Below are positions 1 to 6,359 of a DNA stretch of 8,728 nt, in pieces. Source of the stretch: Acidisphaera sp035272265 (lineage in GTDB: Bacteria; Pseudomonadota; Alphaproteobacteria; Acetobacterales; Acetobacteraceae); assembly GCA_035272265.1 (NCBI GenBank), contig DATEQV010000079.1, forward strand, positions 1-8,728, read 5' to 3'. The first letter of the stretch is position 1. Each line of letters starts with the position of its first letter. The notes below the pieces were generated by a model. It saw only the letters and a program-made list of their open reading frames with translations. It had not been told where the DNA came from and did not search any database. Position numbers and translations under genes: made by a program.

Positions 1-1
1 G

Positions 2-139
2 ATCCTCGTCCGCATCCCCGCCGGACGGTGGGGACGCCCGTCCGACCTCGCCGGTGTCGCGGTCTTCCTCGCCTCCGACGCCGCCGCCTACGTCCATGGC
101 GCCACCATCCCCGTCGACGGCGGATGGCTGGCACGCTGA
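2..139 (+). CDS. kduD: KduD-type SDR dehydrogenase, C-terminal fragment
   Basis: This is the last 45 codons of a gene cut by the window edge. The reading frame begins at base 2 and stops with TGA at 137-139. The peptide contains RIPAGRWGRPSDL, then FLAS, then YVHG, and ends in VDGGWLAR, which is the typical C-terminal end of classical short-chain dehydrogenases. The RIPAGRWG block and the exact GGWLAR end match 2-dehydro-3-deoxy-D-gluconate 5-dehydrogenase (KduD), as known in enterobacteria. KduD is an NAD-dependent cytosolic enzyme that reduces 2,5-diketo-3-deoxygluconate to 2-keto-3-deoxygluconate (KDG). The kinase and permease for KDG follow at once, which supports this assignment over a generic SDR. 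The Rossmann fold and the YxxxK catalytic motif lie outside the window, so they could not be checked. Confidence 0.8.
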   Translation: MLVRIPAGRWGRPSDLAGVAVFLASDAAAYVHGATIPVDGGWLAR

Positions 140-150
140 TCGAGGCCCCC

Positions 151-1134
151 ATGCGCACCGCCACCAACCCGCACCTGCGCTTCGCCACGATCGGCGAATG
201 CATGCTGGAGCTGCACTACGAAGACGCCGGCGGCATCGTGCTGTCATTCGGCGGCGACACCTTCAACACCGCCGCCTATGCGCGCCGCCTGGGTGACGGG
301 CTCGGCGATTTCGTCGACTACATCACCGCCATCGGCGACGATCCGTTCAGCGCCGAGATGGCGGCGTTCTGGTCGGCCCAGGGCGTCGGCCACAGCCATG
401 TCCTGCGCCGCGCTGGCAAGCGCCCCGGCCTGTATTTCATCAAGCTCGACGCCAACGGCGAGCGCCGGTTCTACTACTGGCGCGGCGAGGCGGCGGTGCG
501 CGACTGCTTCGAAACCGAAGGCTCGGACGAACTGCTCGCCTCGCTCGGCGGCTTCACCCATATCTACCTCAGCGGCATCACGCTGGCGGTGCTGCGGCCG
601 GCCAGCCGGGAGCGGCTGCTGTCGCGGCTGGAACAGCTCGCGCGCAGCGGCACGACGATCGTGTTCGACTGCAACCACCGCCCGCTGCTGTGGGAGTCGC
701 CGCAGACCGCCGGCACGTTCGCGGCCCGCATGGCGCGGATGGCGACGCACCTGCTGCTGACGGTCGAGGAGCTCGCCGTCGTCGGCGTCGCACCCGCGGC
801 CGAGGCCGGCGCGGCCTACTTCTCGGCCTGGCCCGATCTCGACGTGGTCATCAAGGACGGCGAGCGTCCGTGCACCCTGGTCCACGGCGGGCGGACGACC
901 GTGGTGCCGGGCGTGCATGTCGAGCACGTGGTCGACACCACCGCTGCCGGCGATTCCTTCAGTGCCGCCTACATGCTCGGCCGCGCGCTCGGCCTCGATC
1001 CGCAGGAGAGCGCGCGGCGCGCGCACGTGGTGGCCGCTGCCGTCGTCCAGTACCACGGCGCCATCATCCCGAAAGACGCAACACCTGCCGTGTTCGCGGC
1101 GGAGCTCGCCGCGCAGCGGGCAGCGGCGGACTGA
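151..1134 (+). CDS. kdgK: 2-keto-3-deoxygluconate kinase (PfkB family)
   Basis: The gene encodes a 327-residue cytosolic sugar kinase that phosphorylates KDG to KDPG with ATP. Near the N-terminus it has IGECMLEL (14-21) and the PfkB signature GGDTFNT (34-40). RPGLYFIKLD (91-100) and the FYYWR block (107-111) follow, as in characterised KdgK proteins. The C-terminal signature DTTAAGDSF (262-270) contains the anion hole and the catalytic Asp268. The length is close to that of E. coli KdgK (about 309). I chose the ATG at 151 because GAGG at 142-145 lies 5 bases upstream and the residues after it match the family start. An in-frame ATG at 124 would overlap kduD by 16 bases and adds residues unlike the family; frames further upstream run inside kduD. 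The gap to kduD is 11 bases and to kdgT 17 bases, so the three genes are probably one transcript. Confidence 0.92.
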   Translation: MRTATNPHLRFATIGECMLELHYEDAGGIVLSFGGDTFNTAAYARRLGDGLGDFVDYITAIGDDPFSAEMAAFWSAQGVGHSHVLRRAGKRPGLYFIKLDANGERRFYYWRGEAAVRDCFETEGSDELLASLGGFTHIYLSGITLAVLRPASRERLLSRLEQLARSGTTIVFDCNHRPLLWESPQTAGTFAARMARMATHLLLTVEELAVVGVAPAAEAGAAYFSAWPDLDVVIKDGERPCTLVHGGRTTVVPGVHVEHVVDTTAAGDSFSAAYMLGRALGLDPQESARRAHVVAAAVVQYHGAIIPKDATPAVFAAELAAQRAAAD

Positions 1135-1151
1135 AGCCAAAGGGGGAGACC

Positions 1152-2165
1152 ATGCAGATCAAGAAAGCGGTCGAGAAAATTCCGGGCGGCCTGATGCTGA
1201 TCCCCCTGTTGCTCGGCGCGTTGGTCAAGACCTTCGCGCCCCATGCCGGCGCATACTTCGGTTCGTTCACCAACGGCCTGATCACCGGCACCGTCCCGAT
1301 CCTGGCGGTGTGGTTCTTCTGCATGGGGGCGACGATCGACCTGCGCGCCACCGGCACGGTGTTGCGCAAGTCGGGTACGCTGGTCGTCACCAAGACGCTG
1401 GTCGCCTGGGTCGCGACGATGATCGCCGCCATGTTCATCCCGGACGACGGCATCAAGACCGGCCTGTTCGCCGGCATGTCCGTCCTCGCGATCACGGCGT
1501 CGATGGATATGACCAATGGCGGCCTGTATGCCGCGGTCATGCAGCAATACGGCACCAAGGAGGAGGCGAGCGCCTTCGTCCTGATGTCGATCGAGTCCGG
1601 ACCGCTGGTCTCGATGCTCATCCTGGGCGCGGCGGGTGTGGCCGTGTTCGAGCCGCGGCTGTTCGCCGGTGCGGTGTTGCCGTTCCTGATCGGCTTCGCG
1701 CTGGGCAACCTGGATGCGGAACTGCGCAAGTTCTTCGGCGCCTGCGTGCAGCCGCTGATCCCGTTCTTCGGGTTTGCACTGGGCAACGGCCTCGATCTCA
1801 GCGTGATCGCCACCAGCGGTGTGGCGGGCGTCCTGCTGGCGCTTGGCGTGATCGTGGTCACGGGCATCCCGCTCATCCTCGCCGACAAGTTCATCGGCGG
1901 CGGCAACGGGGCGGCGGGGCTTGCCGCCTCCTCGACCGCAGGGGCCGCGGTCGCCAATCCGGTCATCATCGGCGAGATGATTCCGAAGTTCAAACCGGTG
2001 GTTGCCGCCGCCACGGTGCTGGTCGCCACCTCGTGCCTGGTCACCGCCATCCTCGTCCCCATCCTGACGGCGCTGTGGACCAAGCACGTGGCGAAGAAGG
2101 TGCCAGCCGCCGCGGACGAGACAGCCGGCGCCGCCGTGGTGGCCGAAGCGGCGCACGGCGACTAG
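1152..2165 (+). CDS. kdgT: 2-keto-3-deoxygluconate permease
   Basis: The gene encodes a 337-residue inner-membrane transporter of the KdgT family, which takes up KDG by proton symport in the known members. The sequence starts MQIKKAVEKIPGGLMLIPLL and contains about ten hydrophobic stretches. Family-like blocks are visible: FFCMGATIDLR near the first third, SMDMTNGGLYAAVMQQYG and IESGPLVSM in the middle, IPFFGFALGNGLDL, and AAGLAASSTAGAAVANP near the C-terminal third. The length is close to E. coli KdgT (327). The ATG at 1152 has a very strong ribosome binding site, AGGGGGAGA at 1141-1149. An open frame continues upstream inside kdgK but is a shadow. The last 25 or so residues are Ala-rich and hydrophilic, and probably form a disordered cytoplasmic tail. 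A stable hairpin lies 13 bases after the stop. Confidence 0.93.
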   Translation: MQIKKAVEKIPGGLMLIPLLLGALVKTFAPHAGAYFGSFTNGLITGTVPILAVWFFCMGATIDLRATGTVLRKSGTLVVTKTLVAWVATMIAAMFIPDDGIKTGLFAGMSVLAITASMDMTNGGLYAAVMQQYGTKEEASAFVLMSIESGPLVSMLILGAAGVAVFEPRLFAGAVLPFLIGFALGNLDAELRKFFGACVQPLIPFFGFALGNGLDLSVIATSGVAGVLLALGVIVVTGIPLILADKFIGGGNGAAGLAASSTAGAAVANPVIIGEMIPKFKPVVAAATVLVATSCLVTAILVPILTALWTKHVAKKVPAAADETAGAAVVAEAAHGD

Positions 2166-2178
2166 GGCGCGCCGCCCG

Positions 2179-2209
2179 GGGCCGCGCGTCGGACACGACG
2201 TCGCGGCCC
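2179..2209 (+). terminator. strong hairpin after kdgT, probable end of the kdu/kdg unit
   Basis: GGGCCGCG at 2179-2186 and CGTCG at 2187-2191 pair with CGACG at 2196-2200 and CGCGGCCC at 2202-2209. The loop is GACA and one T (2201) is bulged. The stem has 13 pairs and starts 13 bases after the kdgT stop. No run of T follows, so it is not a classical intrinsic terminator. It could still end transcription in a high-GC genome or protect the mRNA 3' end. Confidence 0.45.
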
Positions 2210-2290
2210 GTCCGCTGGATTGACGTCCCGCTTCCCGCGCGGGCACGCTCGGCGTGCTGCCGAGAACGGCATGCGGTCGGGGAGGGGCGT

Positions 2291-3073
2291 ATGCCGCGCG
2301 CAACGATATGGACGATCGCGGCGCTCCTGTTCGCCGCACCGGCGCTCGCCTACGATCCCGGCTCCGATCTCTTTCAGGCGAAAACGATCGTCACCGGCAC
2401 CGACGCGAGAAGCCGCCCCGACGGGTTCCGCCAGACCTTGCTCGACGTGCTGGTGAAGGCCTCCGGCGATCCGGCCATCGCCTCGGCGCCCGGCATCGAC
2501 GCCGTCGAGAACGACGCCGGCACGCTGGTGCAGGACTACCGCTACGAGGACCGGATGTGGGACACGCCCCTGCACGACCAGCAGGGCACCGAGGACCGGC
2601 CCTACGACTTCACCGTCCGCTTCGACCCGCAGGGGATCGAGGCCGCCCTCGCCAGGACCGGCCACAGGCTGTGGTCCGGCGACCGTCCCCCGCTGCTGCT
2701 GCACGTCATCGTCGCGCGGGGCGGCAACAAATACGCCGTGACCGCCGACGGCAACGCCGCCGACACCGCGCGGCAGGCGGCGTCACTCGCCGCCAACCGC
2801 TACGCGATGCGCGTCGTCCTGCCGCCGGTGCCGCCCGGCGATCGCCCGGAAGACCGGCTGCGCTTCGCCCCGGTGCGGGTTCCGGGCGCAGTGACGCTCG
2901 ACGGCACGCTCGACTGGAGCGACCGCGACAGCGGCTATGATGGAAGCTGGACGCTGGTCGCCGACGGCAAGCCGCACCAATGGGGCATCCGCGGCGTCTC
3001 CCTCGACGAAGCGTTCAGGAACGCTGTGGCGGGTGCGATGAAGATCCTGTCGGGGAACGGCGAGCCGGGCTGA
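2291..3073 (+). CDS. exported DUF2066-like protein
   Basis: The gene encodes 260 residues with a signal peptide at 1-20 (MPRATIWTIAALLFAAPALA, cleavage before YDPG), so the product is exported to the periplasm. The mature part carries features I associate with DUF2066: GFRQTLLDVLVKASGDPAI (45-63), then FTVRFDPQGIEAALARTGHRLW (107-128), an RPPLLL block (132-137), and a C-terminal GVSLDEAFRNAVAGAMKILSG helix. The family has no established biochemical role. The ATG at 2291 is preceded by GGGGAGGGG at 2279-2287 and opens exactly on the signal peptide; the same frame is open far upstream, but that part antiparallels kdgT coding sequence and is ignored. The gap from kdgT is 125 bases with a hairpin between, so separate transcription is likely. 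It converges on tag with a 28-base gap. The family call is from memory of motifs and moderately sure. Confidence 0.75.
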   Translation: MPRATIWTIAALLFAAPALAYDPGSDLFQAKTIVTGTDARSRPDGFRQTLLDVLVKASGDPAIASAPGIDAVENDAGTLVQDYRYEDRMWDTPLHDQQGTEDRPYDFTVRFDPQGIEAALARTGHRLWSGDRPPLLLHVIVARGGNKYAVTADGNAADTARQAASLAANRYAMRVVLPPVPPGDRPEDRLRFAPVRVPGAVTLDGTLDWSDRDSGYDGSWTLVADGKPHQWGIRGVSLDEAFRNAVAGAMKILSGNGEPG

Positions 3074-3101
3074 ACGTCGCTGGCCCGCGCCCACGTGTCC
3101 G

Positions 3102-3671
3102 TCATCCGCGCGCGCGAAAGCAGCCGGCCTCGTGGTCGTCCACCACGCCGACGGCCTGCAGGTACGCGTGCACGATCGTCGAGCCGACGAACCGGAATCC
3201 CATCCGTCCGAGCTCCTTGCTGACCAGGTCCGACAGGGCCGTGCGCGCGGCCGGGCGCTCGTCGTCCCGCCTGCGCAGCACCACCGGCTTGCCGCCGGTG
3301 AAGCGCCACAGCCACGCGTCGAACGACCCGTGCGTCTCCTGCACGCGCAGGAACGCGCGCGCGTTGCCGACCGCGGCTTCGATCTTGCCGCGATGGCGCA
3401 CGATCGCCGGATCGCCCGCCAGCCGCTCGACATCGGCCTCGGTGAACGCCGCCACCCGCGCCGGATCGAAGCCGGCGAACGCGGCGCGGTAGCCGGCGCG
3501 CTTGCGCAGCACGATCTCCCAGCTCAGCCCCGCCTGCGCGCCCTCCAGCACCAGCATCTCGAACAGCGTCCGGTCGTCATGCACCGGCACGCCCCATTCG
3601 GTGTCGTGATCCGCGATCAACGGCTCGCGCGACGCCCAGCGGCAGCGGCGCCGTTCGTCCGGCCCGGTCAT
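3102..3671 (-). CDS. tag: DNA-3-methyladenine glycosylase I
   Basis: The gene encodes a 189-residue helix-hairpin-helix DNA repair enzyme that removes 3-methyladenine from alkylated DNA (E. coli Tag has 187). The N-terminal RCRWA contains Cys10. ADHDTEWGVP contains His22, and the C-terminal DDHEAGC contains His180 and Cys184. These four match the zinc ligands known in Tag. The base-pocket segment LEGAQAGLSW with its Glu and Trp is intact, as are FDPARVAAF, IVRHRGKI, NARAF and GFRFVGSTIVHAYLQAVG. I chose the ATG at 3671 because it gives the family's N-terminus; a longer frame up to 3770 would overlap the preceding gene and looks like a shadow. Translation starts 8 bases after the stop of the FMN-type gene, so the two are probably co-transcribed and perhaps translationally coupled. 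The gene appears functional. Confidence 0.95.
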   Translation of the reverse strand: MTGPDERRRCRWASREPLIADHDTEWGVPVHDDRTLFEMLVLEGAQAGLSWEIVLRKRAGYRAAFAGFDPARVAAFTEADVERLAGDPAIVRHRGKIEAAVGNARAFLRVQETHGSFDAWLWRFTGGKPVVLRRRDDERPAARTALSDLVSKELGRMGFRFVGSTIVHAYLQAVGVVDDHEAGCFRARG

Positions 3672-3679
3672 CGCGCCAC

Positions 3680-4309
3680 TCAGTCGATCACCACCGGCGT
3701 GTCGCGCACCGCGTCCGCGTGCGGATCGCCCTCCGGCAGCACGCCGCGGATATACTCGCGGCTTTTCCACGGCGGCGGCGGCGGCGTGTAGCCGGGCCTC
3801 GGCAGGTACTCCGACAGCCGGCCCGTCGTCAGGTCATGCACCGCGCGCGGGCAGTTCGTGTACAGCTCGCACGCCACCCGCACCACCAGCTTCGCCGCAT
3901 GATGCTTCGCGAGGGTCTCGGCATCGTCGCGGATCGTCGCCATACCGTTGATCCGGATGCGCGACGTCCTGCCGTCGAACTTCACGAACAGCAGGCCGAC
4001 GCGAGGATTGCGGCTGATGTTGCCGAGCGTGCGGTACATCGAGTTGCCGTCGTATTCCGGCCACTCCAGCGTCCCCGGCCCGACGATCTTGACGAACCCC
4101 GGCTCGCCCGCGCGCATGCTGCAATCCACATGCTCCCCGCTCGCGGTGGCGACGAAGAAGAACGGCGCCGCCTCGATCAGCGCGCGGTCCTGGTCCCAGA
4201 AATCGTAGTGCCGCCGCCGCGCCGACAGCGCGTCCGCCACGCGCCGTCCGTCGAAACGGTCCTGCAACGCGCGCATCCCCTCGTGATAGAACGGCGGCCA
4301 CTCCGTCAT
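3680..4309 (-). CDS. pyridoxamine 5'-phosphate oxidase-like FMN split-barrel protein
   Basis: The gene encodes a 209-residue cytosolic protein of the PNPOx-like flavin-binding family. Visible family blocks are FFFVATASGEHVDCSMRAGEPGFVKI (50-75), TLEWPEYDGNSMYRTLGNISRNPRVGLLFV (80-109), and RIRINGMATI (117-126). The end has a PPPPPWKSREYIRGVLP stretch seen in similar uncharacterised members. These are distinct from true PdxH, so vitamin B6 synthesis should not be assumed; flavin or another cofactor binding is the safest statement. The ATG at 4309 is preceded by GGAGGTGGGG directly upstream, an excellent ribosome binding site. A second in-frame ATG at 4321 includes that site in its own coding region and lacks one of its own, so I reject it. 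The gene lies 8 bases upstream of tag on the same strand. Five prolines (about 176-180) are encoded by a CCG-type run at 3769-3785. Confidence 0.87.
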   Translation of the reverse strand: MTEWPPFYHEGMRALQDRFDGRRVADALSARRRHYDFWDQDRALIEAAPFFFVATASGEHVDCSMRAGEPGFVKIVGPGTLEWPEYDGNSMYRTLGNISRNPRVGLLFVKFDGRTSRIRINGMATIRDDAETLAKHHAAKLVVRVACELYTNCPRAVHDLTTGRLSEYLPRPGYTPPPPPWKSREYIRGVLPEGDPHADAVRDTPVVID

Positions 4310-4408
4310 CCCCACCTCCAAGGCAACCGCGCCAGTCTGCCGTGCGGGCGCCCCGGCTGTCCAAGCCGGCGATGGCCCCGCGCCCGGGCCTGCGGCACGG
4401 CTCCCCGT

Positions 4409-4424
4409 GGTTGCGGACGCAACC
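4409..4424 (-). terminator. short hairpin downstream of the 4431-6139 unit
   Basis: GGTTGCG at 4409-4415 and CGCAACC at 4418-4424 are perfectly inverted around two bases. The repeat begins 6 bases after the stop codon at 4431-4433 on the minus strand. There is no T run, so the terminator call is weak. The rest of the gap between the two minus-strand units (4310-4430) shows nothing else I can name. Confidence 0.3.
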
Positions 4425-4430
4425 GCCGCG

Positions 4431-4523
4431 TCAGTCCTCGTACGGCTGCAGGTGGTAGATGAACGACTTGATGTGCGGGTGCGTGCTGATCAGCAGGTTG
4501 GCCGGGAGGTCGCGCTTGAACGA
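4431..4523 (-). other. displaced C-terminal codons of the preceding gene (frameshifted tail)
   Basis: The frame that starts with TCG at 4523 and stops with TGA at 4431-4433 encodes SFKRDLPANLLISTHPHIKS and then FIYHLQPYED. Every codon I read in this stretch ends in G or C, as in real genes of this region, while the frame carrying the main body shows no such bias here. It therefore looks like the true end of the coiled-coil protein. No slippery heptamer of the X XXY YYZ type is present at the junction, so programmed frameshifting is not favoured over a mutation or an assembly error in GC-rich sequence. Confidence 0.65.
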
Positions 4524-5635
4524 CCGCCGGCGCTGCGGCTGACCGAGAGCTTGTAGACCCCGTCGCCGATGCGGTAGCTGCGCTTCCAGCTCCGCCCGGA
4601 ATTCAGGTCCCGCACCTTCTCGCTGGCGGTGACGCCGCGCAAGCCGGGGCGCGCGGCGGCATTGGCGGCGGCGAAGGCCTGCCACCCATTGTCGCAGTCG
4701 GCCTTCAACGCCTTCAGCCCTTCGTCGGTGACGAGGTATTCGTCCGACGAGGCGAGGTCCCAGGCATCGGCGAGGATGGTTTCGATCCCGGCCAGCCCCT
4801 CCGCGCTGGTCGATTCCATGCGGGTGTAGATGTTCGTGAGCTTCTTCCAGCCGGCTTCCCAGTCCTCGTACTGCTTCTCCAGCTTCTCGACCTTGGCGAT
4901 GAAGTAGCCGCGCCCTTCGCGGTCGCGGTTCTCGTACACGTCCTTGAGCGCTTCCTTGTATTCGCTCTGTGCGGCGCCAACGCGCTTCTCGATCCGGGCA
5001 AGCTGCACGAGATCGGTGGCTTCGACTTTGCCCCACGTTTCGACAGAGCTGAATTTCGCGCGGATCTTGCCGAAGTCGCCGTTGAGCGCCGCGAGGCCTT
5101 CCAGCCACCGCTCGAGTTCCTCGAGCGCCGTGTTGGCATCCGCCGGCGACTTAGCGGTGCGGATCGCGTCCTTGAGCCTCTTGTCGAGCCGCTTCGTTTC
5201 GGCCTTGATCTGCTCGACCTTGTCGTTGCCGAGCGCCTCGATCTCGGTCAATCCGCCGAGCTTGCCCTCCTCCGTGACGCTCGACGCGATCGCCTTCGGA
5301 TAGGTGGCGCCGACCTCGCCGTATTTGTCGGCGACGGGTTCGAACAGTTCGAGCTCTTGCGCGGTGAACGCGGTGTTGCCGAACAGCAGCTTGCGCTGCG
5401 CGAGCGACTTGCCGAGGTCGTTGACGATCTTGTCCTTCGCGCCGGGATCGGTGGTGGTGCCGAGGCTGTTGACGGCCTTGTCCCAGGTCGGGCGGGTCAT
5501 GATCGTGCCGACGACCGCGCCCTCCTGGCTGCGCAGGTTGCCCGGGCCGTCCCACTTCTCGTTGAAGACGCGGCCGGGCTCGCCGAGCAGCGGGCGTGCC
5601 TCGGTGCACCATTGCTTGAGCGCGCTGAGCGACAT
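4490..5635 (-). CDS. coiled-coil protein of unknown function, apparent frameshift near its C-terminus
   Basis: The open frame gives 381 residues from the ATG at 5635, with GGGGAGAG at 5640-5647 as ribosome binding site. I do not recognise the family. There is no signal peptide and no membrane segment. Residues about 130-190 and 210-265 are charged and helical with coiled-coil character (KVEQIKAETKRLDKRLK, AKVEKLEKQYEDWEAGWKK). Residues about 335-370 are basic and look like a separate small C-terminal domain (KRSYRIGDGVYKLSVSRS). Coding quality drops after Gly370: the last residues RSSATSRPTC are atypical, whereas another frame continues as SFKRDLPANLL for 30 codons (4434-4523) with nearly all third bases G or C. 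One missing base near 4523-4526 would explain this, and the intact protein would have about 401 residues. It starts 15 bases after the gene at 5651, so both form one operon. Confidence 0.75.
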   Translation of the reverse strand: MSLSALKQWCTEARPLLGEPGRVFNEKWDGPGNLRSQEGAVVGTIMTRPTWDKAVNSLGTTTDPGAKDKIVNDLGKSLAQRKLLFGNTAFTAQELELFEPVADKYGEVGATYPKAIASSVTEEGKLGGLTEIEALGNDKVEQIKAETKRLDKRLKDAIRTAKSPADANTALEELERWLEGLAALNGDFGKIRAKFSSVETWGKVEATDLVQLARIEKRVGAAQSEYKEALKDVYENRDREGRGYFIAKVEKLEKQYEDWEAGWKKLTNIYTRMESTSAEGLAGIETILADAWDLASSDEYLVTDEGLKALKADCDNGWQAFAAANAAARPGLRGVTASEKVRDLNSGRSWKRSYRIGDGVYKLSVSRSAGGRSSATSRPTC

Positions 5636-5650
5636 CGGTGCTCTCCCCGG

Positions 5651-6139
5651 TCAGACGACGGTGTCGGCGACGCCCTTGAGCGCCGCGGTCAGCGTTTGCG
5701 CGATGGCGACGGGCCGCAGCGGGTTGCGGTCGACATGCGCGATGAGCTTGTCGGCGGCGACGCGGTCGATCAACGCGAGCACCTCGCGCTTGACGGCGGC
5801 GTTCTGTTCGGCACGGCCGTCGGACAGCGCGTTGATGCCGGCGTCGATCGTGTCGCCGAGCGTGTCGCAGAAGGCGTCGACCTCGTCGGCGACGCGTTCG
5901 GCGAGGTCGGCCTCCTCGGGCAGCGCCTCGGCGATGTCGTTGGCGAGCGCGCGGGCCTCTGACGTCGCGCGCATGCGCGCGGCGCCGAAGGCGAGCAGTG
6001 CCTTGCGGTAGGCGACGACGCCTTTGGGCGGCCCATCGGTCCGCGGCCCGTCGGTGCGCGGCCCATCGGCGAGGCCGAGCCTGACGCCGAACACATCGCG
6101 CATCCAGGCGCGCTGAGCCTGTGCGAGATCGTCGGCCAT
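5651..6139 (-). CDS. small helical protein of unknown function with a GPRTD tandem repeat
   Basis: The gene encodes 162 residues from the ATG at 6139. A G-run (6146-6151) upstream serves as a modest ribosome binding site. I do not recognise the family with certainty. There is no signal peptide or membrane segment. Residues 25-37 are DGPRTDGPRTDGP, a short hydrophilic linker from a 15-base tandem repeat. Before it lies AQRAWMRDVFGVRLG. After it come a long Ala-rich helix region (43-72), an acidic segment (74-100), and a C-terminal part with DKLIAHVDRNPLRPVAIAQTLTAAL. That last motif reminds me of C-terminal helices in uncharacterised proteins found near secretion or toxin-like genes, but this is memory, not proof. 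It is the first gene of a two-gene operon with the coiled-coil protein. The third-base GC bias supports real coding. Confidence 0.72.
   Translation of the reverse strand: MADDLAQAQRAWMRDVFGVRLGLADGPRTDGPRTDGPPKGVVAYRKALLAFGAARMRATSEARALANDIAEALPEEADLAERVADEVDAFCDTLGDTIDAGINALSDGRAEQNAAVKREVLALIDRVAADKLIAHVDRNPLRPVAIAQTLTAALKGVADTVV
6030..6070. repeat. 15-bp tandem repeat, about 2.7 copies
   Basis: Units begin at 6030, 6045 and 6060 with the shared core GGCCC(A/G)TCGGT. The repeat is in phase with the minus-strand gene and adds GPRTD units, so copy-number change would keep the frame. Confidence 0.8.
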
Positions 6140-6226
6140 CGCATCGCCCCCCGGGTTCGGCGGGGTGTTCCCGCGCCCGGCTCACGCTATCAGGGTTGCA
6201 GCGCGCGCGGCAACGCACTTATCGGT

Positions 6227-6257
6227 AGTATATTCACGCGGGCCCTGCACCCGTCAC
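6227..6257 (-). promoter_or_regulatory. possible promoter of the 4431-6139 operon
   Basis: The minus strand reads TATACT at 6232-6227, a good -10 hexamer inside an A/T-rich patch that stands out from the GC-rich surroundings. The best -35 match is GTGACG (6257-6252), with four of six bases and a long 19-base spacer. It lies about 88 bases before the ATG at 6139. The same patch could serve the divergent plus-strand gene. This is weak evidence. Confidence 0.22.
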
Positions 6258-6343
6258 GACACGTCCCTCCCGCACCCTGCGGGCGATGCCGCCGGTCATT
6301 CCGAAGCGTTACCGAACCGAGGCGTCATGAACCGCTTGACGAA

Positions 6344-6359
6344 ATTCCGATGTCGGAAT
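6344..6359 (+). promoter_or_regulatory. inverted repeat over the start codon, possible operator
   Basis: ATTCCGA at 6344-6350 and TCGGAAT at 6353-6359 form a perfect 7-base inverted repeat with a 2-base centre. It overlaps the ATG at 6358. A third copy of the half-site, ATTCCGA, lies at 6298-6304. The arrangement could be a binding site for a dimeric repressor or a hairpin hiding the start, but no regulator gene is nearby. Confidence 0.3.

Noticed and set aside
28..150. Longer start for kdgK reaching into kduD
   Set aside because: This part is Arg-rich, lies in another frame of a clear kduD end, and the family-like N-terminus and ribosome binding site are at 151.
244..1140. Long open frame on the minus strand opposite kdgK
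   Set aside because: It is Arg/Ala/His-rich without motifs and is expected as an antisense shadow in high-GC DNA; kdgK is certain on the other strand.
917..2290. Upstream extension of the DUF2066-like frame through kdgT
   Set aside because: It antagonises well-supported kdgK and kdgT coding and would bury the signal peptide that starts at 2291.
4515..4545. Programmed ribosomal frameshift at the end of the coiled-coil gene
   Set aside because: No slippery heptamer or evident downstream structure; a simple one-base deletion or assembly error is a better explanation.
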